This document shows, in pieces, positions 1 to 9,396 of a stretch of 64,000 nucleotides of DNA (its first letter is position 1; every line of letters starts with the position of its first letter). A model generated the notes under the pieces. The model saw nothing but the letters and a program-made list of their open reading frames with translations. It was not told the origin of the DNA and did no database searches. The DNA comes from a bacterium. GTDB taxonomy: Bacteria > Bacteroidota > Bacteroidia > Chitinophagales > Saprospiraceae. The DNA is taken from contig JANSXW010000015.1 in NCBI GenBank assembly GCA_024742755.1, positions 1 through 64,000 on the forward strand. Reading direction: 5' to 3'. The translations under genes and the position numbers were made by a program.

Positions 1-1062
1 GGCTCCGATGTTGTTTTCAGCAGCAAAGTCGATGTAGCGCTTTGCATTTTCGGTGGTGGCGCCGTGTTTGCCACTTGCCATGTCCCAGGAGGACTTGCCG
101 AGGTGCATTTCCCACCAGATTCCCACGTACTTGGTAGGCTTGAACCACTCCACATCCCCCAGTTGATTGGGCTCATTGAGATTCACAATCAGGTTGGACT
201 CAATCAGGCCGGCGGCATCGGGGCTGACCTGTACTGTGCGCCAGGGGGTATGAAAGGGCAGTTTCCGCTTTACTTTATAAGGCGTGCGCTCAGAACCGAC
301 AAGATTGCTCGTGAGCTTGTAGGTCTCATTGTCTACCAAAAGCGTCATGCCTGCGTAGTCGGTCAGGGCCGCTTCGTGGAAGCTGAGGTGCAGGCCGGAA
401 GCCGTCCGCATCGTCACCGGGGTATTAACGGCATTGACAGGTATGGTTGTTTGCGCCAGATTTGGATGGTCCCGCTTGCTCAGCGCATCGATACCGGAAA
501 TGGAGGTTTCGTTGTACAGGTGTTCGTAAATATCCCAGTCGCCGGGAATCCACCAGGCCGTGTGGTTGCCGGTGAGCTGGAACTCGGTACGCTCCTCCGC
601 AATTTCCAGGGCTTCCAATCCTTCCTGTTCCGGAACTTCATACCGGAAGCCAAAACCGTCATCGTAAACCCGGAAGATCAGGCGCATCTTGCGATTGGGC
701 GGCGGCATTTCACGGACCTCCACGGTGAGCTCGTTGTAGTGATTGGATACTTCCCGCTGCTCGCCCCAGGGCATTTCCCAAACGTCGTTCAGCGCCCGGG
801 TGGAATAGTCTGTCATTTCAAAGCCGGTGCGCAGGCTTGGTGCATCCACCAGTTCAAACCCCAACGCGGAGGTGTCCAGAATAGCGGCGTCCTTATACCG
901 GGCCCAATAGACAGGCTCTCCTTCTTCCGTGAGCGTAAACTGTAGTTGCAGGTCGCCACCTGGAGAAGAGATTTCCAGAATCTTATCCATTTCTTTGTCT
1001 TTTGAACAGCCGGCCAGCAACAGGGCTGCAGCTAACAGGGGAAGGCACCAATTGTATCTCAT
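1..1062 (-). CDS. GH97 glycoside hydrolase lipoprotein (3' end beyond window)
   Basis: The minus frame is open from the ATG at 1060-1062 to the window edge, giving 354 residues of a protein whose family is usually 650-700 long. The N-terminus is a lipoprotein signal with lipobox LAGC (C19), so it should be anchored outside the cytoplasm. The GH97 N-terminal beta-sandwich follows, and the start of the catalytic barrel is visible as KYVGIWWEMHLGKSSWD near residue 310. GH97 enzymes (the SusB family) are alpha-glucosidases or alpha-galactosidases that trim oligosaccharides in the periplasm. The catalytic residues lie beyond the edge, so the mechanism (inverting or retaining) cannot be read. The family call is by recognition of sequence features. 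Confidence 0.85.
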   Translation of the reverse strand, partial: MRYNWCLPLLAAALLLAGCSKDKEMDKILEISSPGGDLQLQFTLTEEGEPVYWARYKDAAILDTSALGFELVDAPSLRTGFEMTDYSTRALNDVWEMPWGEQREVSNHYNELTVEVREMPPPNRKMRLIFRVYDDGFGFRYEVPEQEGLEALEIAEERTEFQLTGNHTAWWIPGDWDIYEHLYNETSISGIDALSKRDHPNLAQTTIPVNAVNTPVTMRTASGLHLSFHEAALTDYAGMTLLVDNETYKLTSNLVGSERTPYKVKRKLPFHTPWRTVQVSPDAAGLIESNLIVNLNEPNQLGDVEWFKPTKYVGIWWEMHLGKSSWDMASGKHGATTENAKRYIDFAAENNIGA

Positions 1063-1097
1063 ATGTTTAGTTGGATTTCGTTGTAAAAGGCAATTGC

Positions 1098-1790
1098 TTA
1101 CACCCGCATCAAATCTTCCACCACAGCAGGAACGCCCTGTGTGGCGGGCGCATCGATCACCTTCAGGTCGGCAATCAGGCTCAGCTCGTAATTGATGGAG
1201 GGATTGGGGTCAACGTAGTAGATCTTGCGGGCTTTCTGAGCAAAACCGACCAGCCCTGCGGCAGGGTAAACCTGCATGGAGCTGCCGATGATCAGAATGA
1301 TGTCCGCATCGAGCACTTCCAGCGCAGCCTCTTCCAGCATGGGCACTGCTTCCCCAAACCAGACGATATGCGGCCGGAGCTGATGGCCTTTCTCACAGGT
1401 ATGGCCGATGTTCAGGTCTTCTTTCCACTCGTAAACCAACTCCGGGTGCTGTGTGCTGCGCACTTTGAAGAGTTCGCCGTGCAAATGAAGCACGTTGCTG
1501 CTGCCGCCCCGCTCGTGCAGGTCGTCTACATTCTGAGTCACGACAGTGGTGTTGAAGATATCTTCCAGAGCTGAGAGGGCTTCGTGCCCGGAGTTCGGCT
1601 CCACCTCATGCAGTTGCCGCCTGCGCTGATTGTAAAAATCCAGTACCAGTTCCGGGTTTTTGCGCCAGCCCTGAGGGGAAGCAACTTCCATGACATCGTG
1701 CCCTTCCCAGAGCCCGTCATCGTCCCGAAAAGTCTTTATGCCACTCTCGGCGCTCATGCCTGCGCCAGTCAATACTACCAGTTTGTCCAT
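1098..1790 (-). CDS. Sirtuin-type NAD-dependent protein deacylase
   Basis: 230 residues. Sirtuins remove acyl groups from lysines using NAD+. The NAD-binding GAGMSAESG (residues 9-17), QNVDDLHE (86-93) and the catalytic histidine in LHLHG (H104) are all present, and GSSMQVYPA lies near the C-terminus. The protein has only one cysteine (C132), so the usual four-cysteine zinc site is missing. The start at 1790 is chosen over an upstream ATG at 1829 because a promoter-like -7 box lies between them and the Rossmann fold begins at once. It sits alone between the GH97 gene and the DUF5723 operon. It could have deacetylase or desuccinylase activity; the sequence does not decide. Confidence 0.88.
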   Translation of the reverse strand: MDKLVVLTGAGMSAESGIKTFRDDDGLWEGHDVMEVASPQGWRKNPELVLDFYNQRRRQLHEVEPNSGHEALSALEDIFNTTVVTQNVDDLHERGGSSNVLHLHGELFKVRSTQHPELVYEWKEDLNIGHTCEKGHQLRPHIVWFGEAVPMLEEAALEVLDADIILIIGSSMQVYPAAGLVGFAQKARKIYYVDPNPSINYELSLIADLKVIDAPATQGVPAVVEDLMRV

Positions 1791-1816
1791 ATCGTTTGCG
1801 CTAAAAATTATGTTCC

Positions 1817-1847
1817 TAAAGATACACAATCAGCGCAGACTGTAAAA
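1817..1847 (-). promoter_or_regulatory. Probable promoter of the sirtuin gene
   Basis: On the minus strand a TTTT box (1844-1847) is followed after 19 bases by TATCTTTA (1817-1824), one base off the Bacteroidota -7 consensus TAnnTTTG. It lies 27 bases before the chosen start and would fall inside the gene if the upstream ATG at 1829 were used. Confidence 0.45.
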
Positions 1848-1848
1848 A

Positions 1849-4275
1849 CTAATCCCGCAACTTGAGCAGCGCAGCCTTCACATAACCATCCCAACCGCCC
1901 ATAGAGACTTTCCACCACCATTCATTGGTTTTTTCCAGCAGTTTCAGCTCTGTGTCTACCGGCATGCGGGAGATCACCCGTGAACTGGAATTGGGGGCTT
2001 CGCGCAAACTCGTCCGCTCTGTCAGCAGGTAAGTGGCATAAGGCGGCTGATAGGCGATGGGGTACTCGCTCCCTGTGGCTTCCGGGGCCGGAGCAACCGC
2101 TGCCGGTTCGTCGGTGACGGGAGGCTCTGGTTCATTGGCTGGCATTTCGGGCTCCGGTGCTGTTTCGGTTAGCGGTGCCTGCTCGGGCATCGGTGTATGC
2201 ATCTCCTCAGGGGCAGGGGGTTCGGGTCCTGACCCGTTGACTTCAGGTGTGGGGGCAGGCTCCCCGGTTTCTGCTTCAGGTGTAGGCTGAACAGGGGTTT
2301 CCGGTACTTCTGACCCCAACGCCTCATCAGGCGCCTCCGCTTCGGCGGCAAGCAGAAAAACGACCTGGCTCAAAGAGGATTTCCGCTCCGGCCGGAAGTC
2401 GACAATAAGGCTGTCGTAACCGGCAGATTTCACTACGGCCTGATAGGGTGCCCGTTCGGCAGAAAGCTGCATATTCACCCGTCCACCAAAGGCTTCTTCC
2501 GTTTGGATGAGTTTGTAGTAGCCTCCTTGTTCTATCCGGTAGACATCTACGCTTGCTTCTTCGACCAGCCCCAGGTCTTTGTTGTCCCGCAGTTCAAGCT
2601 TAAAGGGGAAGAGCTTCAGACCGTCTGCGTTTGCCGGGTGGTTTTCCGGGTAGGTGTTTTCTTCATCGGGATAGGTGAGCAATGGGGCCTGTTCGGATGG
2701 CTCCGGTTTATCGGTAGCCACAATTTCAGTTGCAGCAGGTTCAGGCGCTGCCGGTACGGCTTCCTCTACCGGAGCAGCTTCATTGCCCTCCACCGCAGGG
2801 GCCTCTTCCGGTGTCTCGGCAGCAATGCCTTCAGCGGGCGGAGTTGTAGCCGGCACATCGACAGGGTCTGGCATTTCCGAATCCAAGCCACGGGCAGCCG
2901 CCAGTTTTAAATCTGATTTCTTGCGCCCGAAGGTCAGGTTGAGCCCGGCCCGGAAGTTTGCCCCATCGAGGCGCTCCTCATTAGTTACCGAAGATAAGTT
3001 GTCGGCAATGGCATAAACCTGAAGTGGCCCCAGTTTAAGGGCGGCATTGGCGCCCAGGCTGTTGAAGGTACCGTTTTGCAGGGTGTAAATGCCGCCTACG
3101 CTGAGCACACGCCCTAAAGAAAACCGGGTGCTCAGGGACAGGGCCGTAAAGGTACCGCCCGTAAAAAACTCGTTGTACAAAAGCCCGCCGACATCCCAAA
3201 ATGGGAAGAGCTGATAATTGGCGCCCAGGTAAGTACGGGGTGCAAGCGCCTGCGTGTAAGCGACATTCGAGGTGGCTTCAAAGGTACCTACGGTATCAAT
3301 GCCCGGCACCACTTCAAAGTCTTCTCCATCGTCCAGATTGGCCGCATCCACGCCCTCAAAGTTGACGGTACCGGTCAGGTTGACTTGCTGCGTGGCGTTT
3401 TCCCATCTAATGCTGCCCAGGTTGAGCAGGGATGCAGACAAAGTCAGCCGGTCGCCCATCAGGTATTCTGCGCCCAGGTCAAATGACCAGCCGGTATTGC
3501 CGTTGGTAAACCGCCGCAGCCCGGAACCGCCCTCCGGCTCAACGCCATCCGTGTCCAGCGAATCGCCGAAATTTTCAAACCCTTCTATCGTCTGATCGAG
3601 CAGATTGAATTGACCGGCACCGTAGTAAAAGGCTTCATAGTCCAGCTCTGCGGTGGTCTGGTAGATATCGCTGCTTTGCATCAGGGTCAGGCCGCTGCGG
3701 TTGGTCACGAAGCTTCCGCCGCCCAGCAACCGGTTGATGCGCAGCCCTACTGCCAGCCGGGGATTGACTTCATAGTTCAGCCCCAGCCCGATTTTCTGAT
3801 AGGCGATCATATCTACAGAGGGCCCGATATGGAGGGGCTGATCGAGGTGCTTCTCGGTCCCTTCCCATATGGTTTGCAACAAGGCTTCCGGAAGGGTAAA
3901 TTCCGCATCCACTACACTGCTGGTGGACAGGCTGACGAACAATTTGCCGACCCTGCCGCCTACGCCCAACCCATCGACTATGGTGGAGTTCTTTAGGACC
4001 AGGTCGCGCTCCAGCTCGCCTACCACACCATCCAGGTTCAGGTAATTGGTATTGTCTGAACTGTTGTACTCGAATAACCGCTCCTGATTGACCCCAATCG
4101 CATTCAAACTGGTGTGCACAGAAGGCAGCGATACAATGAATTCCTGACGGGGGAAGAAGCCAGGGTTGAGATGGCTGGCATTCCAAACATCGCGCATTTG
4201 GTACAGCCCGTATTCCTGAGCTGTAAGCATCCAACCCATCAAAAGCAGCAAAGCAGTGATTATAAAACGATACAT
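1849..4275 (-). CDS. DUF5723 outer-membrane protein with SH3b tail
   Basis: 808 residues from the ATG at 4275; an upstream in-frame ATG at 4329 lacks a signal peptide at its start. A signal peptide ends at LTAQ (residue 20). Residues 21 to about 450 are a PorV/DUF5723-like beta-barrel domain (starts YGLYQMRDVWNASHLNPGFF). A long Pro/Glu/Ala-rich low-complexity linker follows, interrupted by a small domain around 520-610. The C-terminal 60 residues are an SH3b-like domain (SLREAPNSSSRVISRMP) that may bind peptidoglycan or protein. Members of this family are found in Bacteroidota with type IX secretion, but no role in secretion is shown here. It lies 19 bases after the lipoprotein gene 4295-5806 and is probably cotranscribed with it. 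Confidence 0.75.
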   Translation of the reverse strand: MYRFIITALLLLMGWMLTAQEYGLYQMRDVWNASHLNPGFFPRQEFIVSLPSVHTSLNAIGVNQERLFEYNSSDNTNYLNLDGVVGELERDLVLKNSTIVDGLGVGGRVGKLFVSLSTSSVVDAEFTLPEALLQTIWEGTEKHLDQPLHIGPSVDMIAYQKIGLGLNYEVNPRLAVGLRINRLLGGGSFVTNRSGLTLMQSSDIYQTTAELDYEAFYYGAGQFNLLDQTIEGFENFGDSLDTDGVEPEGGSGLRRFTNGNTGWSFDLGAEYLMGDRLTLSASLLNLGSIRWENATQQVNLTGTVNFEGVDAANLDDGEDFEVVPGIDTVGTFEATSNVAYTQALAPRTYLGANYQLFPFWDVGGLLYNEFFTGGTFTALSLSTRFSLGRVLSVGGIYTLQNGTFNSLGANAALKLGPLQVYAIADNLSSVTNEERLDGANFRAGLNLTFGRKKSDLKLAAARGLDSEMPDPVDVPATTPPAEGIAAETPEEAPAVEGNEAAPVEEAVPAAPEPAATEIVATDKPEPSEQAPLLTYPDEENTYPENHPANADGLKLFPFKLELRDNKDLGLVEEASVDVYRIEQGGYYKLIQTEEAFGGRVNMQLSAERAPYQAVVKSAGYDSLIVDFRPERKSSLSQVVFLLAAEAEAPDEALGSEVPETPVQPTPEAETGEPAPTPEVNGSGPEPPAPEEMHTPMPEQAPLTETAPEPEMPANEPEPPVTDEPAAVAPAPEATGSEYPIAYQPPYATYLLTERTSLREAPNSSSRVISRMPVDTELKLLEKTNEWWWKVSMGGWDGYVKAALLKLRD

Positions 4276-4294
4276 AACGAGGGGTTTTTTGAGG

Positions 4295-5806
4295 TTAAAA
4301 TCCGGCAAGGATACCCAGCCTAACGCCAAGGGTGTACGTATTCAGCATACGGGCCGCATCCGCGCCTCCATTGGGGCTTTCCAGTGTGGCAATGATCCGG
4401 GCATCGGTCGTCCGGCTCAGGATTTGTGCCAACTGACTGCCGCTGAGCTCACTTTCCAAAATGGATTCTTTGCTCGTGGAGACAGTGCCATCGGGGCGCA
4501 GGTTGCCGCTTTCCACCAGGCGCGGACCTTCCTGGAAGAGGGAATCAAAAACCATCCCGCTGCCGTCCATAAACTGCAACTGCATGCCTAATTCCAGCGG
4601 GAAGCCATTATCTGCTACCATTTTGAAGCCGAGGCGGTCCAAATCTTCCAGGTCGGAAAGGTCAACCTCAAAGGTGTCGACAATCCGGAAGCCGCTGGCG
4701 CGGGCGTACAGCGGTATTTCCACTTCCACATCAATACCTACCTTGACGGAATCCGTAAGGTGGTTGGTGATAAGGTTGTTCTCGTAAGGGTTAGCCACCG
4801 CGCTAAAGGCATAGTCCAGCTGATAAGGCACACCCGATATCGCAGACACGATGTTGGAATTATCAGAATCCAGGCGTAGCATCGTAGGCTTGGCTTCTCC
4901 TACCTCGTCAATAGAAGGAAAGGCAAACAGCAGCCCACTGTTAAACATGGGGTTGTCGAGCGCTACAATACCGTTGCGGTAAGTGTACAGGTCGAAAGTG
5001 TCTGACCGGAACTCCAGAGGGATGCCCATGGTGTTGTAAAACGTCAGGCTGATGACCGGCTCCAAAAACTCCAGCTCGCCGGCTTCCCAGTTGTCCAAAA
5101 AGGCAAACTCCAGTGAATCCCCCGGCAGGCGTACATCAAATTTTCCAAAGTATCCCTGAATGTAGGTGTAGTCCATACCGCTGATGGACGTCAGAAAAGG
5201 CGGAAGGTCTACCGGGGTATTATCGCTGACCCGGTTGGCGGTATAGGTGGTTTCAATGTCTTCATCCAGAATCAATTCATAGCCTGTCAAATCCAGCGTA
5301 CCAATGGTTTCCGAAGCGCCGTTCATATCGGCAGGAGGAAGGGTAGCTGCCACCGAGAGGCTGTTCCCACTAAGCCGCAGGTTCGAAAAAGTGAGGGTGA
5401 AGGCAACCGGTTCCGGGAAAGGGTTAAGCACAGTATAGGCAAACTGTCCGGCTTTCAACCGGATGATTTCATACCGGTAGTTGCCAGGTGCCTGGTATTC
5501 CACGGTTTGTTCTTTTTCCGAGATAGGTATGGGAATGGTGGGCAGCGGATCTAATTCGAACTCGGGCCTCGCTTCGATGCGGTCCTGGTAGACAATGGTA
5601 AGCTGGTTGCCAAATTCGGTCTGAATCAGGCTGCCATCATCGAGGTCATCGAGCAAGTCATTGATACTGAAGGATGTATTGATGAGTGGCACACCGAAGG
5701 CAGGGTTCCAATCATCAGGCTCTGCCACTTCAAACCGGTCCGGGAAACAACTGGTCAGACCAGCCACCACCAGGAGGGCTAACCAAAAAGAGGGTAGATT
5801 TTTCAT
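4295..5806 (-). CDS. Surface lipoprotein of unknown function
   Basis: 503 residues. The start at 5806 gives a lipobox LTSC (C20); the longer frame to 5848 adds residues with no signal character. The mature part is acidic and beta-rich (for example repeated LSVAATLPPADMNG-like strands), with no catalytic motif I recognise. It precedes the DUF5723 gene by 19 bases on the same strand, so the two probably form a surface-exposed pair. I cannot assign a function. Confidence 0.7.
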   Translation of the reverse strand: MKNLPSFWLALLVVAGLTSCFPDRFEVAEPDDWNPAFGVPLINTSFSINDLLDDLDDGSLIQTEFGNQLTIVYQDRIEARPEFELDPLPTIPIPISEKEQTVEYQAPGNYRYEIIRLKAGQFAYTVLNPFPEPVAFTLTFSNLRLSGNSLSVAATLPPADMNGASETIGTLDLTGYELILDEDIETTYTANRVSDNTPVDLPPFLTSISGMDYTYIQGYFGKFDVRLPGDSLEFAFLDNWEAGELEFLEPVISLTFYNTMGIPLEFRSDTFDLYTYRNGIVALDNPMFNSGLLFAFPSIDEVGEAKPTMLRLDSDNSNIVSAISGVPYQLDYAFSAVANPYENNLITNHLTDSVKVGIDVEVEIPLYARASGFRIVDTFEVDLSDLEDLDRLGFKMVADNGFPLELGMQLQFMDGSGMVFDSLFQEGPRLVESGNLRPDGTVSTSKESILESELSGSQLAQILSRTTDARIIATLESPNGGADAARMLNTYTLGVRLGILAGF

Positions 5807-5887
5807 AGTATGTACTTTGCTTGGGTCCTCTAAAGGTAACGAACCCATTGCAAAGGTTTACGCATAAACCTGCCAAATGTTACAGGC

Positions 5888-7054
5888 TTAGCCTTTCATA
5901 TGTTGAAAGCCTTTTTCAAGCCCTTCCCACAGCCAGGCCGGATCTTCCAACCCGATGTACAAACGGACCAGGTTCCACGGGATGGCAGCGTCTTCCCGGC
6001 CGGGCACACCGTAGAAGGCGGTACCTGGCATGACAAGCGACTCATGCCCGCCCCAGGAAACAGCCAGCAGGAAACGCTCCAGGCCTTCGAAAAAGCGCTC
6101 GGCCTGCCCAAAGGTATCGGCATCCAGATAGAAAGAGAACAAGCCTCCTGCTCCGGTCATCTGCCGACGGGCCAGCTCGTGTTGCGGGAAGGACGGCAGC
6201 CAGGGGTGCAGGACTTTGCCTACAGCGGGATGGCCTTCCAGCTGACGGGCGATTTCAAGAGCGCTTTCATGGGTGCGCTGCATGCGGAGCTCGAGGGTAC
6301 GCAGCCCGCGGATGACCAAACTGGCGTCGTGTGGGGAAAGAATGCCGCCCAGGGTCATGTACTCTCCGGCAAAGACGCGCTCAATGGTTTCATGGCTTCC
6401 ACAAAGCACTCCGAATACCACATCGCTGTGCCCGTTGAGGTATTTGGTACCAGAATGGACGACCATATCAATACCAAAGTCGATGGGGTTTTGAAATACC
6501 GGTGAAGCGTAGCTGTTGTCGATACAGGTAGGAACCCCATGCCTTTTGGCAATAGCCGCACAGGCCTCAAGGTCTTGCAGCTCGAAAGTCATGGAATTGG
6601 GGCTTTCCAGGTAAAGCAAGGTCGTATTGTCCTGAATAGCAGCTTCGATTTGCTCGGGGTCCGTGCCATCGACAAAGGTGTGGGAAACCTCAAACCGGGG
6701 CAGGTAGTTGACCAGTATGCTGTGGGTCCAGGAGTAGGGCCTGGCAACGCAGACAATATGCCCGCCTGCCTTACAGTGTGCCAGTATTGCAGCTGAAATG
6801 GCGGCCATGCCGCTGCCGAAAACCAGTGCATCCTCAGCGTGTTCCAATGCAGCCAGCTTTTTGCGCAAAATAGCGACCGTGGGATTGTGGCCCCGGGAGT
6901 AGACCGGTTGCTGCGCCTCCTGAGCAATGGCCCGCCGGAAGTCGTCCAGCGTCCCAAAAGCGAAATTGCTGGTCTGCATAACCGGCGGGGAAACAGCATT
7001 GTAGTAGTTGTGGCGTTCCTCGCCAAGGTGCATAAGGATTTCGCTCAGGTGCAT
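5888..7054 (-). CDS. PLP-dependent trans-sulfuration enzyme (Cys/Met metabolism family)
   Basis: 388 residues, the normal length for the cystathionine gamma-synthase/beta-lyase family. These cytoplasmic enzymes exchange or cleave gamma/beta substituents of sulfur amino acids. Visible features are the PLP-contacting SGMAAISAAI segment (residues 81-90), the aspartate in CIDNSYASP and the Schiff-base lysine in HSGTKYLNGHSD (K204). The exact reaction (synthase, beta-lyase or gamma-lyase) cannot be told from these motifs. It is followed 15 bases downstream of the PhzF-like gene on the same strand, so the two may be cotranscribed. Confidence 0.88.
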   Translation of the reverse strand: MHLSEILMHLGEERHNYYNAVSPPVMQTSNFAFGTLDDFRRAIAQEAQQPVYSRGHNPTVAILRKKLAALEHAEDALVFGSGMAAISAAILAHCKAGGHIVCVARPYSWTHSILVNYLPRFEVSHTFVDGTDPEQIEAAIQDNTTLLYLESPNSMTFELQDLEACAAIAKRHGVPTCIDNSYASPVFQNPIDFGIDMVVHSGTKYLNGHSDVVFGVLCGSHETIERVFAGEYMTLGGILSPHDASLVIRGLRTLELRMQRTHESALEIARQLEGHPAVGKVLHPWLPSFPQHELARRQMTGAGGLFSFYLDADTFGQAERFFEGLERFLLAVSWGGHESLVMPGTAFYGVPGREDAAIPWNLVRLYIGLEDPAWLWEGLEKGFQHMKG

Positions 7055-7069
7055 AGGGCTTATGGTTTT

Positions 7070-7867
7070 CTAAACAAAAATTTCACCTTTCATATAGGTG
7101 ACCGCCTTACCGGAAATGGCCACCCGTTCTCCGAGCATGGTGCAGCGCAGGTTGCCGCCTCTTTTACTCAGCTGACGGGCGGTGAGCTCCTGCTTCGAGA
7201 GGCGCTCTGCCCAGTAAGGCGTCATGGTCGTATGCGCAGAGCCAGTGACCGGGTCTTCGTCAACGCCGGCAGCCGGGTAAAAACAGCGGGATACAAAATC
7301 GGTGGTGCTGCCCGGTGCCGTCACAATCACGCCCCGGCAACGGACTTCCTTCAGCAACCGCAGGTCGGGAACAAGCTGGGCGACATCTGCCTCTGACTCC
7401 AGGACCACCAGAAAATCGTCCCGCCCCATTAGCACATCCACGGGCTCTATGCCCAGTGCGTCTTTGAGGACACGGGGCGCCACCACGGTTTCGATATTGT
7501 CTACCGGAAAGTCGAGCATATACTCCTCCCCTTCCTTAGTCACCGTGAGCAAGCCGCTGCGGGAACCAAAGGTGATGCTTTTGTGCGGGTGCCCTAAGTG
7601 GGTGAAAAGGCAGTGCGCGGCAGCCAGGGTCGCATGCCCGCAAAGGTCCACTTCAACGGCCGGGGTAAACCAGCGCAGTTCATAGTCTGCTTCGCCTCCG
7701 GAGATAAAAAAAGCCGTTTCCGAAAGGTTGTTTTCGGCGGCAATGGCCTGCAGAATGGCATCCGGCAGCCAGGAATCCAGCGGGCAAACGGCGGCAGGGT
7801 TTCCTTTGAAGCGTTGGCTGGCGAAAGCATCAACCTGATAAATCGGAATTTTTCGTGGTCCGGACAT
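7070..7867 (-). CDS. PhzF-like isomerase/epimerase
   Basis: 265 residues, typical for the PhzF/YddE family, which has two similar halves of diaminopimelate-epimerase fold. The segment ENNLSETAFF (45-54) contains the conserved glutamate (E50). The second-half motif DPVTGSAHTTMTPYW is also present. PhzF itself isomerises a phenazine precursor, but most family members outside phenazine clusters have unknown substrates, and no phenazine genes are seen here. It ends 15 bases before the trans-sulfuration gene on the same strand. Confidence 0.85.
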   Translation of the reverse strand: MSGPRKIPIYQVDAFASQRFKGNPAAVCPLDSWLPDAILQAIAAENNLSETAFFISGGEADYELRWFTPAVEVDLCGHATLAAAHCLFTHLGHPHKSITFGSRSGLLTVTKEGEEYMLDFPVDNIETVVAPRVLKDALGIEPVDVLMGRDDFLVVLESEADVAQLVPDLRLLKEVRCRGVIVTAPGSTTDFVSRCFYPAAGVDEDPVTGSAHTTMTPYWAERLSKQELTARQLSKRGGNLRCTMLGERVAISGKAVTYMKGEIFV

Positions 7868-7907
7868 AGGATATGTATTTGGGATTTCAGTATCAGGGCG
7901 AAAGCAA

Positions 7908-8023
7908 ACTAGTGCGACTAGACCGAATTACTTGCTAGTTATCCTGCCCCTAAAGCCCTTGCAAATGCAGTACTTTAAGTGGTCAGGCATTTACGGCTCA
8001 ATCCACCAGGGCCAAGCTAAACC
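7908..8023. repeat. Dispersed intergenic repeat, copy A
   Basis: About 116 bases between the PhzF-like gene and tyrS. It shares its left end (ACTAGTGCGACTAGACCGAA) and right part (TTTACGGCTCAATCCAC) with 15763-15886, while the middle has diverged. There is no reading frame in it. It is probably a small non-autonomous element or its remnant. Confidence 0.6.
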
Positions 8024-8044
8024 ACTCTGCCCCAGTCCTTTCAG

Positions 8045-9319
8045 TTACTCTGCTTCAAGAATGAATTTATTCTTCTTGCCATTTTCGACCATAAGGTACC
8101 GGCCATGCAGCAGGGCCTCGTGGGTAATGACGGCATCGTGGTCGCTCACCTTCTCCTTATTCACGCTGATGGCATTGCCTTTGATCGCACGGCGGGCATC
8201 TCCTTTAGAAGCCACGACTTGCGTATGCTCTGCCAGCAAGTCTACAATATTGGCACCGCTTGCCAAAGCTTCCCTGGGCAAGGTGAAGCTGGGAATCTCT
8301 GCGGCTACGGTCTTCAGTTCGCTTTCCGACAAATCGAGCAGTTGTTCCTTGCTTGCCTTGCGGTTAAAAAGCAGTTCTGTCACCTTCAGCACCGAGCGGT
8401 AGGCTTCCTCGGAGTGTATGCGGATGGTCAGCTCTTCGGCCAGCAGGCGTTTGAGTTCCTGTGGATTGCCAGCGTGCTCCGCTTCCCGGGCTTCGATCTC
8501 CTCCTGCGCATGCAGGGTGAAGTAGCGTGTAAACTTGGGAATATCAGCATCTGCCGCATTGATCCAGAACTGGTAGAACTGGTAAGGAGTGGTCAGTTCT
8601 CCGTCCAGCCAGATGTTGCCCTCAGCGGACTTGCCAAACTTGCTGCCGTCCGCTTTGGTGAGCAGTGGCGTGGTCACGGCGTAAGCTTTCTCATTGAGGT
8701 TCCGGCGAATGAACTCCGTGCCGCTTGTAATGTTGCCCCACTGATCAGAACCGCCCATTTGCAGGATGCAATTGTGCTTGTTGAACAGCAGCTGAAAATC
8801 GTAAGCCTGCAGCAATTGGTAGCTGAATTCAGTAAAGGACAGCCCGGTCTCCAGGCGTTTCTTCACGGACTCCTTGGAACTCATGTAATTCACAGTCAGG
8901 GTCTTACCTACATCGCGCAGGAAGTCCAGGATGTTCATGTCCTTGTAGAAATCCAGGTTATTGACCAGAATCGCTTTATTATCGCCTTCTGTGAAGTTGA
9001 TGAATTTCTCCATCTGCCGGACCTGATGCTGCAGGTTGTTGTCCAGCTCTTCATAAGACTTCAGCTCGCGTTCCTTGTCCTTGCCGGAGGGGTCGCCAAT
9101 ACGGCCTGTAGCGCCTCCCATAAGCACAACCGGCTGATGGCCAGAGCGCTGAAACAGGGTCAGCAGCATCAACTGCACATAGTTGCCGATGGTCAGTGAA
9201 GGGGCGGTAGGGTCAAAACCAATGTACCCGGCCACCTTTCGCGATTGCAGTACTTCTTCGATGCCAGGGGTCGCATCGTGTAACATCCCCCTCCATTCCA
9301 GTTCTTTCAGAAAGTCCAT
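8045..9319 (-). CDS. tyrS: Tyrosyl-tRNA synthetase
   Basis: 424 residues. This cytoplasmic class I enzyme charges tRNA-Tyr. The HIGH-type motif appears as LTIGNY (42-47), the tyrosine/tRNA site includes QMGGSDQWGNI (187-197), and the KMSKS loop is KFGKS (227-231). The last 60 residues form an S4-type RNA-binding domain. The start at 9319 (MDFLKELEWRGML) matches the family N-terminus. The alternative ATG at 9364 lies upstream of a perfect -7 box and is unlikely. It is a single-gene unit. Confidence 0.97.
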   Translation of the reverse strand: MDFLKELEWRGMLHDATPGIEEVLQSRKVAGYIGFDPTAPSLTIGNYVQLMLLTLFQRSGHQPVVLMGGATGRIGDPSGKDKERELKSYEELDNNLQHQVRQMEKFINFTEGDNKAILVNNLDFYKDMNILDFLRDVGKTLTVNYMSSKESVKKRLETGLSFTEFSYQLLQAYDFQLLFNKHNCILQMGGSDQWGNITSGTEFIRRNLNEKAYAVTTPLLTKADGSKFGKSAEGNIWLDGELTTPYQFYQFWINAADADIPKFTRYFTLHAQEEIEAREAEHAGNPQELKRLLAEELTIRIHSEEAYRSVLKVTELLFNRKASKEQLLDLSESELKTVAAEIPSFTLPREALASGANIVDLLAEHTQVVASKGDARRAIKGNAISVNKEKVSDHDAVITHEALLHGRYLMVENGKKNKFILEAE

Positions 9320-9342
9320 TTGAGCTTGGATTCGTTTAGCGG

Positions 9343-9350
9343 CAAAGTTA
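9343..9350 (-). promoter_or_regulatory. -7 promoter box of tyrS
   Basis: The minus strand reads TAACTTTG, an exact match to the Bacteroidota TAnnTTTG element, 23 bases upstream of the tyrS ATG at 9319. The -33 box is not clear. Confidence 0.5.
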
Positions 9351-9396
9351 ATTTTTTCTACCAAACTAACGATCTCCGGAGGAAGTTCCTGAGAGC

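Noticed and set aside
64-945. A 293-codon plus-strand frame
   Set aside because: It is antisense to the GH97 gene, whose minus frame has a lipobox and family sequence. The plus frame has no recognisable protein features.
2057-3016. Ser/Gly/Ala-rich plus frames
   Set aside because: They mirror the Pro/Glu/Ala-rich linker of the DUF5723 protein and are composition artefacts.
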